This document shows, piece by piece, positions 56,975 to 64,000 of a stretch of 64,000 nucleotides of DNA (the first letter of the stretch is position 1; the number at the start of each line of letters is the position of its first letter). Source of the stretch: Pilasporangium apinafurcum (taxonomy: Eukaryota > Oomycota > Peronosporomycetes > Pythiales > Pythiaceae); NCBI GenBank assembly GCA_001600495.1, contig BCKE01000018.1:508917-572916 (forward strand), written 5' to 3'. Below the pieces are notes generated by a model. That model saw nothing but the letters and a program-made list of their open reading frames with translations, had not been told where the DNA came from and did not search any database. The translations under genes were made by a program, and so were the position numbers.

Positions 56975-58360
56975 ATGGCGCCTCTGTCTGGAGCTCAAGG
57001 TGCGACCGAGAGTGATAATCTACGTGCGAGAAAACGCGCCAACATGGAGCGTCTCAAGAAGCTTAGATCTGTACATTTTGCTGAGAAAGTGGAGATGGTC
57101 GAATGCCCATTAGACATGGAAGCATCGACTCTACAACAGTCGAATTGTTCAGACATGAAGCGGCCCTTGGTACGAAATGGCTCTATTCGCCGCTTCACTA
57201 CGGATGAAGTGGAGCTCTATTTCTCTGAAGACATACGGCCATTTACAATTTCCTCCGTTGACTACGCGTTACAGAAATTAAAAAATCGCGACGATTTCCT
57301 CATGTGTGGCTGTCTCGAAGTGAAGAAAGCGAAAGTGGGGATTCCGTTGTGGCGCAAGTACTGGGCAGAACTCTATCATGGAATATTGATGATCCGCAAG
57401 TTTACGACCCACAAGGTCGCACGGAAGCGCAAACTCATTCCTGTTGGCTCCTGTGATGTCACGTTTGTGGATTTCCAGCTCGCGCAAATCCAATTGGATT
57501 ATACTTACCAAGGAACCCACGAGAAGCGATTGCTGCGCTTGTCATCCAAGAATGATATGTTTCTATGGTGGTGGGGAATGCGGTTGGCGTCCAGTGCTTC
57601 CGTAGATCCTAGGCTACTGCATATCGCTGCCAGTCGGCCAGCCCTGTCCCCGTTTGAAATGCTAGAAGACTGCAATCAAGTGGAGAACGTACTTTTCCCA
57701 AAGTACGTGCGGGTGCCTCGCCATTCGATAGTCATGCACGAGCAGAGCGGGGTAACACATTTAATCTTGGTTCGACACGGTGAGACGGAGAATATCCAGT
57801 TTTGCGTCGCTGACCACGAAAAGAAATTGACGACACGCGGATTGGAGCAGGCAGAACTAACGGCTCAATATCTGAATGATATGCTTCAAGAGAACGCGGC
57901 AGCAACCAAGAATGTTACATTAATCTACGGTGGGCTACAGCGCGCACTGGAAACAGCGAACGTCTTTATGCAGCAAATGCCCTGGGTGAATATGAAACAT
58001 CCGTGCGCATTTCTAGACGACGGGGCACCTAAGAGTGTTCCAAATATTCACCGACCACAGTATCGCGATGTAATGCACAAGATGGCCTTTGAGTACATTT
58101 GCCGATGGGATCCTGGCGACAAATTGCATCCTGGACCTTTGGGACAACTAGATAATTACAAGATCGTGGTTTGTCATACCAGTTTCATTCAATTTTGCCT
58201 AGCACAATGCTATGATGTCGAAAAAGAGATCATCCAGTTAGGCGCTCCAATCGGTCACTGCAGTCTCACACAGATTGATGTACGCATGAACGATGAAATG
58301 ACGCCCATTTTTACGAATAAAGTTTCACATTTGCCGCTCACACATCAGACAAGCGAGTGA
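56975..58360 (+). CDS. PH domain-histidine phosphatase (PGAM5-like) fusion protein
   Basis: Single exon, 461 aa. A PH-like domain spans about residues 105-215 (GCLEVKKAKVGIPLWRKYW, ELYHGILMIRKF, LRLSSKNDMFLWWWGMRLA). From ~260 comes a phosphoglycerate-mutase superfamily domain: the catalytic LVRHGETE, TTRGLEQAELTAQYL, GGLQRALETA and the second His in VVCHTSFIQF. The phosphatase core keeps both histidines and the arginines, and resembles PGAM5 rather than glycolytic mutase. No membrane helix. A membrane-lipid-targeted protein phosphatase is the inference; the substrate is unknown. Confidence 0.82.
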   Translation: MAPLSGAQGATESDNLRARKRANMERLKKLRSVHFAEKVEMVECPLDMEASTLQQSNCSDMKRPLVRNGSIRRFTTDEVELYFSEDIRPFTISSVDYALQKLKNRDDFLMCGCLEVKKAKVGIPLWRKYWAELYHGILMIRKFTTHKVARKRKLIPVGSCDVTFVDFQLAQIQLDYTYQGTHEKRLLRLSSKNDMFLWWWGMRLASSASVDPRLLHIAASRPALSPFEMLEDCNQVENVLFPKYVRVPRHSIVMHEQSGVTHLILVRHGETENIQFCVADHEKKLTTRGLEQAELTAQYLNDMLQENAAATKNVTLIYGGLQRALETANVFMQQMPWVNMKHPCAFLDDGAPKSVPNIHRPQYRDVMHKMAFEYICRWDPGDKLHPGPLGQLDNYKIVVCHTSFIQFCLAQCYDVEKEIIQLGAPIGHCSLTQIDVRMNDEMTPIFTNKVSHLPLTHQTSE

Positions 58361-58706
58361 AGATCAAGACGGAGGCAAGTTGACTCAACAGCAAAGTGAA
58401 ATCAGCTACAGTTGTGTGGTATGTGAGTAATAAGAGGATCCAGAATGGTGTTTGTTGCCTTGCATTGATAATATATTATTATTACCAGGAAAAAGCATGA
58501 ACAGTAAGTAGTACACAAACGATACAAAGGGACAAAGTGAAGAATATCAATTGTGGTTTTTGACTGTTATGTATCGCAAATGAAAAGAATAGCAAAAGAT
58601 CTACTCAAAAATGCAAGGTAAGTACAGTCGGAAGATTCACGATACCAACTCGTACTTTAATGTGCTCGACTCATGTGGTACTTGATTTTTTTTAAGACTG
58701 GTACTT
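58361..58706. other. Intergenic stretch between convergent genes
   Basis: 346 bases holding the 3' ends of the PH-PGAM gene and the protease gene. No coding or structural signal seen. Confidence 0.4.
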
Positions 58707-61244
58707 CTAGCTCGTCGCAGGACACGAGAACGTCTTTCCAATGTTGTTTGGGCACTTCTTTCCAGTAAAGGTATTGGGCGAAGTCACAGGCAGATCGACT
58801 GATGCCCCGAACGTGACCATGTAATTTCCACGCGAGCTGGTCTTGCCACAGGATTCCGGTGTAAGTTTGTCCACCGACTGTGTGTTGACCTTGCTAATCG
58901 CTTCATCGAGGCTCAAAGGGTAACGTCCGACCACAAGCACGTACTTATCTGCTGGAAGCGCCAGTGTGAAATATGGGTCACGGAAGCTGATAGAGTGACG
59001 GCTCTTGTGGGATGCAATACTATCGTCATCGTCGGCTCCACTAATAACATCGAAACGTGAAATGCCTGAGGAGTTGGCTCGGAAGAGATAGGCGACAGGG
59101 TCGATGTAGGCACTTTCGCAATCGCCGTTGATATCTAGGTAGGTTTTGGCATCGGTACTTTCATACGAAGCGATGTCAATCGTTACGCGACCAAATGAAG
59201 GGACCGTGAAAGGGATATGATCGACAGTAACAGAGGTGGTTTGACGAACAATAGTGCCATCGATGGCCTGAGCCTTGGTGAGTTCAGATTCGACGTGGTA
59301 TGAGCACGCTTTGTATGGCTTCAAATTCTTGGTCGACGAGCATTGCGTACCAATATAGCTGTTGGGCGACACCACCTGCACCGTCGCAGTGGTGGAGATT
59401 GTGAGCCGGTAGTTACCGTAATTCGATAGCTTTGCATCGCAAATGCGTGGAGTAGTGGAGATTGGAGTTTGTTTCAGGACAGCGGCGGCAATCGACATCG
59501 GAGCTGTGCTCACTGCCAATCGGTACGAACCCTTGGCCAATGGAAGGAACAAGTATGAATCGGAGACACTTACAGAACCATCGTTCATACCATAGCCAGT
59601 CGGTGCATCGTCGTTGGAAGCAATGACATTAGCTACTGAGATTGTTCCGCTCTCACTCAAATGGAAGAGCACGATCTTTGAGTCGATGTATCCAGCGTTG
59701 CAATCACCATTCACGTCGACGTAACTGGTGGTATCACCGTTGATGATTGCCTCCATGGACAAAATATCCATTTCCACGTCAGCGCTTTCGGAGAGTGTAA
59801 AATCAATGTAGTCGACAGATGTGGTCATTGCTGTCGAGACGATTGTACCATCCACAACGGTGTTGGTTTTCGTTTTTGGCGCAGGTGTTGGTGCAGGTGT
59901 TGGTGCTGGCGTGGGTGCTGGGGTGGGTGCAGGCGTGGGTGCAGGCGTGGGCGCTGGGGTTGGAGCTGATGTTGGGACGGGTGTAGGAGCTGGTGTTGAA
60001 GTCTCAAGGAGTGCACAGTTGGGCAAAAGATTCTTGTTGCGCAGATCATCGACGATCTTGTACATGTTGATCGCGGTGTTTGGGCATCCACCGCAATGAT
60101 GAAGTGCGACGACTGCATTGTCCGACCAGGCGATGACAGGAGAACCGGACGACCCGCCTTGCGTATCAAGCGAATATGCGACTTGGTCTTTCGCACATCC
60201 GTCCATCGTCAACGACTCAACCGTTCCCCATCCATTGTCATCTTTCAAAGCAATGCGCTTGCCCCATCCAGCAGGGTGTTGAGGGATGTAGATCCGCTCC
60301 GAAAGCACTGCACCAGTCGCACGAGCACGCAAGTAGCCATAGTCATTCGACAAGTTGATATCCAATTTGACCAACGCATAGTCCAGAGTGGCATCATTCG
60401 TGATCAAGGTTGCAGACCGCGCTCGCACATTGCCTGCACAGCCCAGTGGAGTATCGCACTCGGTATCACATGTTGCTCCCTCAGCACGGAATTCAAATTC
60501 CGTGGCACTCGCATGGCTTTGCTGTGAGATACAGTGGTTGTTGGTGATCACGTGACCTTCGCAGCCAAACAACCATCCGGTACAAAAGTATGAGCCGTCG
60601 CTTTTGTGAATCAGCAGGCGGATCACTGCCTCCGAGGCGTTATAAGCGTCCGGATACATCTTGTAGCACGCTGCGTCGCGACTGTCATCAGCGCCACAAA
60701 CTTCTTCTACCGCCGAGTTACTATAGCTCGCAGGTTGGGCCAAGTATCGGTAGTTATCGATAGTGAAGCCGAAGCAAAACAATGGACTTACAGGCTGGGC
60801 ATTCGTCGTGGGCTGTGTGTATAATTCCACGACTATGGACTTGGTCATGAGCGATGTCGAGAAGAAATTCGGGCCTGCTTCGTCGCCGCGATACTTGTAG
60901 ACACTCTGCTCCTTGTCATTCGGGTCCGAGGCACGCAACACAACGTAGTCACCACTAGGGATGTTAAAGTCCTTGAAGTGCACGGAAATGTACTCTGCCA
61001 GTGGGTTAGCGATTGTGAATGAGAACCGCGGTTGCTGGGTGTTGGCATCAGTTGACACTGGGTAGGGCGTGCTGGAATCGCAACCGACGCTGATGTTAGC
61101 GACCCCGACACCGTTGTTGATGCTCTGACTAGCGCCAACCGCGGAGGAAGTACTAGCGGTCATCCACGCAGTCGTCAGGGATGATGACGTGGCTACCAGC
61201 CCGATAACCGAGAGTAGGACTAAACGCAGCGAAGGCATCGTCAT
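58707..61244 (-). CDS. Secreted trypsin-like serine protease with TPAP linker and two C-terminal modules
   Basis: From the ATG at 61244, about 845 aa, no introns. A signal peptide ([14 protein letters not shown]) precedes an N-terminal beta domain (~60-165). The peptidase has the triad in TNNHC (~236), TLDYALVKL (~285) and QGGSSGSPV (~366). The pattern [18 protein letters not shown] resembles lysyl endopeptidase-like family S1 enzymes of bacteria and oomycetes. A Thr-Pro-Ala-Pro linker then separates two related modules, each with DGTIV, VDxIxFT, DxNGDC and YID, and each ending in an SPN..G..C motif; these look like PPC-type domains. The product is extracellular; a role in nutrition or host interaction is inference. 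Confidence 0.88.
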   Translation of the reverse strand: MTMPSLRLVLLSVIGLVATSSSLTTAWMTASTSSAVGASQSINNGVGVANISVGCDSSTPYPVSTDANTQQPRFSFTIANPLAEYISVHFKDFNIPSGDYVVLRASDPNDKEQSVYKYRGDEAGPNFFSTSLMTKSIVVELYTQPTTNAQPVSPLFCFGFTIDNYRYLAQPASYSNSAVEEVCGADDSRDAACYKMYPDAYNASEAVIRLLIHKSDGSYFCTGWLFGCEGHVITNNHCISQQSHASATEFEFRAEGATCDTECDTPLGCAGNVRARSATLITNDATLDYALVKLDINLSNDYGYLRARATGAVLSERIYIPQHPAGWGKRIALKDDNGWGTVESLTMDGCAKDQVAYSLDTQGGSSGSPVIAWSDNAVVALHHCGGCPNTAINMYKIVDDLRNKNLLPNCALLETSTPAPTPVPTSAPTPAPTPAPTPAPTPAPTPAPTPAPTPAPKTKTNTVVDGTIVSTAMTTSVDYIDFTLSESADVEMDILSMEAIINGDTTSYVDVNGDCNAGYIDSKIVLFHLSESGTISVANVIASNDDAPTGYGMNDGSVSVSDSYLFLPLAKGSYRLAVSTAPMSIAAAVLKQTPISTTPRICDAKLSNYGNYRLTISTTATVQVVSPNSYIGTQCSSTKNLKPYKACSYHVESELTKAQAIDGTIVRQTTSVTVDHIPFTVPSFGRVTIDIASYESTDAKTYLDINGDCESAYIDPVAYLFRANSSGISRFDVISGADDDDSIASHKSRHSISFRDPYFTLALPADKYVLVVGRYPLSLDEAISKVNTQSVDKLTPESCGKTSSRGNYMVTFGASVDLPVTSPNTFTGKKCPNNIGKTFSCPATS
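59869..60000 (-). repeat. Minisatellite encoding the TPAP linker of the protease
   Basis: Imperfect 12-base repeats (GGTGTTGGTGCA and variants on the + strand) encode runs of TPAP. Such proline-rich linkers separate catalytic and binding domains in secreted hydrolases and often vary in length between strains. Confidence 0.8.
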
Positions 61245-62053
61245 CGGATGCAATTGGTTCTTGAAAGAGGCGGTAGCAGTGGAGCAGAGGTGCTAGTGTT
61301 GGTGGTATCTCGCAAGGAGAAGATTTGTGAATGACCTTGAGAATCCAGGGCAATCGAGCGCAAAGGCGTTTCCTTTCCATGAAACGCGATGTTCATTGCA
61401 GATCAAAAAGATTGGACATGAGCTTCAAGTTTCATGGAAACGAAGTATCATCGCGTACGTAGCCATATTTGTTTGTCATATTTGTTACAGGCGTATAAAT
61501 AGCCACCTCTGGTTCTGCTTCTTCCCGCATCAAGCATCAAACCATCGCGTTTGGCTGTGTAATGTTCCTAATCAAACTGGATCATTCTTTTCGACGATAC
61601 TGCAGGTATATTAATATCCACCGAGTTCGTTGTCGCTTCCCGTGAAGAAGAAAGATCTACTTGAATGTCCCACGAAAACTATGTGCTCTTTCGTGGAAAA
61701 TGTTCGTCTAATCGATCCTTACTGTGCCATCTTTACTTGATCATTGCTTTAGATTTCCAGCAAAATGATCAAGGATGGCTATCACACACACTCTCAGTGT
61801 CCAACCGAATCCGACTCCTTCCAAGTGAATCACCACTTTCTCATGCATAAAGGAGCTTGTAACGAGGAGAGATGCACATGCATACAAACTGAGTTGTACA
61901 GGGTATAACGCTTGGACTTTCTTCGCCTTAAACATCCTTCGTTCTTCATCTTCGATCTGTTTACTTAAATTCAAGCATAGTTCACTGTACACCGTTCAAT
62001 ACATCATCGAGTAGAAATCAGCCAGCATGCAAAACTTCTGATCACAAATGGGT
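61245..62053. other. Intergenic stretch between protease and H1 terminator region
   Basis: Mostly non-coding. A minus-strand frame 61741-61935 (64 codons from its first ATG; MFKAKKVQALYPVQLSLYA...) has some protein character but no recognised family, so I leave it uncalled. The region near 61500 has a TATA-like GTATAAATAG that could serve a transcript on either strand. Confidence 0.3.
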
Positions 62054-62069
62054 GGTGTTAAAAAACACC
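62054..62069 (-). ncRNA. Histone H1 mRNA 3' stem-loop
   Basis: On the minus strand this reads GGTGTT-TTTT-AACACC followed by ACCCA, 206 bases past the H1 stop. It is the same 16-mer as at H3 and H4. Here the trailing pentamer ACCCA is exactly that of metazoan histone mRNAs. The purine-rich CAAAGAAA seen after H3 and H4 is not evident. Confidence 0.7.
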
Positions 62070-62274
62070 GAGGAGTAGAATAAAATATGCAACAGAGGCA
62101 TATTCACAAGATAACACCGACCTTAAGAAATAGATAGATAGCTTCGTTGTGCCTTCCATGGAAAATGGGAAACGGTGGTAACAGTAAAGACGTTTCTTTC
62201 ACTCCAGCTGGCCACCATCGCATCTGGAGTGGTTCGGGAGAGAAGATGAACGATCTTGACTATTACGCTGCCGC

Positions 62275-63003
62275 TTACTTCTTCTTGGGAGCGACCTTGG
62301 CCGTCTTCTTGATAGTCTTGGCTTTGGCGGTCGCCTTCTTGGCCGCTGGCTTGGAAGTTTTGGCCTTCTTTGACACATCCTTTTTGGTCGGAGCCTTCTT
62401 CTTTGCCACCTTCTTCGTAGCAGAAGCCGACTTTGGCTTGGCAGCCGACGTCTTCTTGGCAGCAGGCTTCTTGGCGACCTTGACAGCCTTCTTCACCGTC
62501 GAGCCAGACTTGGCTGACACCTTCTTTGAGGTCTTCTTCTTCGCAGCAGGCTTCTTGAGCGCAGGCGCCAACTTGTACGAGCCCTTCACCTGCACCAACT
62601 TGCCACCTTCGACAGCGGTACGAAGCGCCTTGTTGAGGAAATGGCCGGCAAAGTTCGCCTTCTTTCCAGAGACATATTTGGAGATAGCTTGGCGGGAGGA
62701 GCCAGTGCGTTCCTTGAGTTCCGTGATAGCTTCGACGATCAGGTCAAAGTACGATGGACCCGAGTCACCGCCCGTAACAGCAACCTTAGGAGCAGCTTTC
62801 TTAGCCTTTGGCTCCTTTGGAGCAGCTGGAGCGGCAGCAGCCGCCGTCTTCTTGGCAGCAGCGGCAGTCTTGGCCTGTCGCTTCGCAGGTGAACGCGTGG
62901 CGGTAGGAGCGTCCGTAGAGGTTGAGGCTGTGGCAGCGGCGCTGGTATCAACTGGCGCAACGGCCTTGGGGCTCGCGGCCTTCGTTTCTTCGGTAGGAGC
63001 CAT
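62275..63003 (-). CDS. Linker histone H1
   Basis: The start is the ATG at 63003 (MAPTEETKAASPKAV); the frame is open upstream without a histone-like sequence. 242 aa. The N-terminus is rich in Ala, Thr and Lys. A globular winged-helix domain spans about residues 83-155 (SYFDLIVEAITELKERTGSS, AISKYVSGKKANFAGHF, ALRTAVEGGKLVQVKGSYKL). A long Lys/Ala/Pro tail with KKPAAKK repeats follows. H1 binds linker DNA at the nucleosome dyad. It is intronless and followed by the same stem-loop as H3 and H4, so probably under the same S-phase control. Confidence 0.96.
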   Translation of the reverse strand: MAPTEETKAASPKAVAPVDTSAAATASTSTDAPTATRSPAKRQAKTAAAAKKTAAAAAPAAPKEPKAKKAAPKVAVTGGDSGPSYFDLIVEAITELKERTGSSRQAISKYVSGKKANFAGHFLNKALRTAVEGGKLVQVKGSYKLAPALKKPAAKKKTSKKVSAKSGSTVKKAVKVAKKPAAKKTSAAKPKSASATKKVAKKKAPTKKDVSKKAKTSKPAAKKATAKAKTIKKTAKVAPKKK

Positions 63004-64000
63004 TGAGATGCGTGTGAATAGAGCGAGCGAGTCGTTAACGATTCCGAGTTTTTTCTTTTCTGCCGCGCGAAATGACCCGCCGGTGGCTTCTTCCTTTACA
63101 AACAACGGGAGAAAATGAGCAAAACGCTCGATTTTCAAATAACCAGGCTAGTACACAATACACTGCGTTAAATAACGAGGTATCTTACGGAGGCTTAAAT
63201 AGAGACGAGAGCCATCAGTCGATGATTCCTGACGGTATCGACGTTCCATCAAGTAAAGTACAAGTAAATTACTTAGGAAGTAGAACAAAACGAAAGTAAT
63301 TTATATTGTTGTGTAGATTAACCGCGAAAAAAGAATAGCCAATCATAGAAATGAACTCCTAATATTCCACCAATCAGAATACTCTATGAGAGCCATGAAG
63401 GAATTCCGTGTTCTATTACGATAACGTAAAATACGGGACGATGCAAGACTGGCTGGTCATGCAATACTCATCGCTGTAGCCTTTTGCTGTTCCGTCAACT
63501 CGAAACAAAACGCCGTAAAAATATTGGGTTATTAACAATAGAGAAGTTTATGAAATCAAATGATATTATCATAGGATCAATTTACGACTTCATGTCAAAT
63601 TTCGACTTAGTGTCGGTTATTGTTTTTGGTCAATATTGCACATCAAATTGGCTAAACATCACACAATCAGCTCTTAGCCAAAACTACATCATTAATTTGT
63701 TAGTCTGTGAGCTGATGACCACCTAACGAAAGTACGATGACAGAAACGTAGAAAAAGCAGTCGCATGCATTTCTTCTGGAGAGACGTTTTATGAATGTGA
63801 GAAAAAAACTCACTATTCTTGAGCGTATACTTGGAAAATATACACGCTTGTGAAGAATGGGAGAGACTGCAAGGATGATATCATATCGGTACGATACCAT
63901 TGGTTCAATACCAGTTAAAGACAATACTTGCAGTTCGAGAAAATGATATCGGTATCTCGATATTACCTGAATGCTTGTGATATTTGTGAGTGTTGATATG
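63004..64000. promoter_or_regulatory. H1 upstream region and right edge, no further gene seen
   Basis: Two CCAATCA motifs at 63339 and 63370, about 340 bases upstream of the H1 ATG, match those of the H3/H4 promoter. Beyond ~63450 only short frames occur. Near 63880-63975 the sequence has several copies of ATATCGGTA/CGATA-like words of unknown meaning. No gene can be called up to the window end. Confidence 0.45.

Noticed and set aside
61741-61992. 83-codon minus-strand frame between protease and H1
   Set aside because: Has some helical character but no family and no clear promoter or exon partner; kept only as a note in the gap entry.

Overview
This window looks like nuclear DNA from a compact, intron-bearing protist. 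The best fit is a zoospore-forming oomycete, possibly a white rust (Albugo-like); the genus is inference only. Genes lie on both strands at roughly one per 1.5-2 kb. Introns are mostly 45-110 bp with GT..AG ends, and intergenic gaps are usually 100-500 bp. Flagellum- and tubulin-associated families are present: LC8 dynein light chain, a TTC16-like TPR protein, and a cytosolic carboxypeptidase. Chromatin and RNA genes are eukaryotic throughout: histones H3, H4 and H1, SPT5, U2AF1, RPA1 and a PHD/SET methyltransferase. I rebuilt gene models by hand from reading frames, splice sites and protein family knowledge; exon ends are given where they close in frame.

Layout. 1-7 kb: ASA1/GNB1L (running off the left edge), a LysM-TLDc OXR1-like gene, SIL1 and PEX2. 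7-8.5 kb: a divergent H3/H4 pair. 9-20 kb: RPA1, two unknown genes, a zinc-finger/IQ/WW protein, a small secreted protein, TXNL4B, a TTC16-like gene and LC8. 20-33 kb: a CCP carboxypeptidase, a DUF389 membrane protein, an unknown, a large LRR-IQ protein, and SPT5. 33-42 kb: an F-box/WD40 protein, an unknown, a Rieske protein, U2AF1, a membrane protein and IFRD. 42-52 kb: UBA1, a UBL-PUB-UBX (TUG/ASPSCR1-like) protein and a PHD/SET methyltransferase. 52-54 kb: a gene desert with remains of an IS607-like/TnpB-Fanzor element. 54-64 kb: a coiled-coil gene, a small gene with a U12-type AT-AC intron, a PH-phosphoglycerate-mutase fusion, a secreted trypsin-like protease, and histone H1.

The strongest new-looking signals are as follows. 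(1) An identical 16-nt hairpin, GGTGTTTTTTAACACC followed by ACCC, lies downstream of all three histone genes. It has the 6-bp stem and 4-nt loop of the metazoan histone mRNA stem-loop but a different stem sequence. (2) A decayed serine recombinase of the IS607 type is joined to TnpB-like motifs, with a second Fanzor-like zinc-ribbon tail nearby. (3) A small gene carries an AT-AC minor-spliceosome intron. (4) Several proteins have unusual domain combinations: UBL-PUB-UBX, PH-PGAM, LRR-IQ-Tudor-like-acidic tail, and a zinc finger with four IQ-WW modules.

Functionally the window is a housekeeping neighbourhood. It covers histone supply and histone methylation, transcription elongation (SPT5), splicing (U2AF1, TXNL4B), ubiquitin and p97 biology (UBA1, F-box/WD40, UBX protein), ER folding (SIL1), peroxisome import (PEX2) and flagellar upkeep. 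I see no operon-like organisation. Several genes are paired head-to-head and may share promoters: H3/H4, TTC16-like/LC8, SPT5/F-box-WD40 and IFRD/UBA1.
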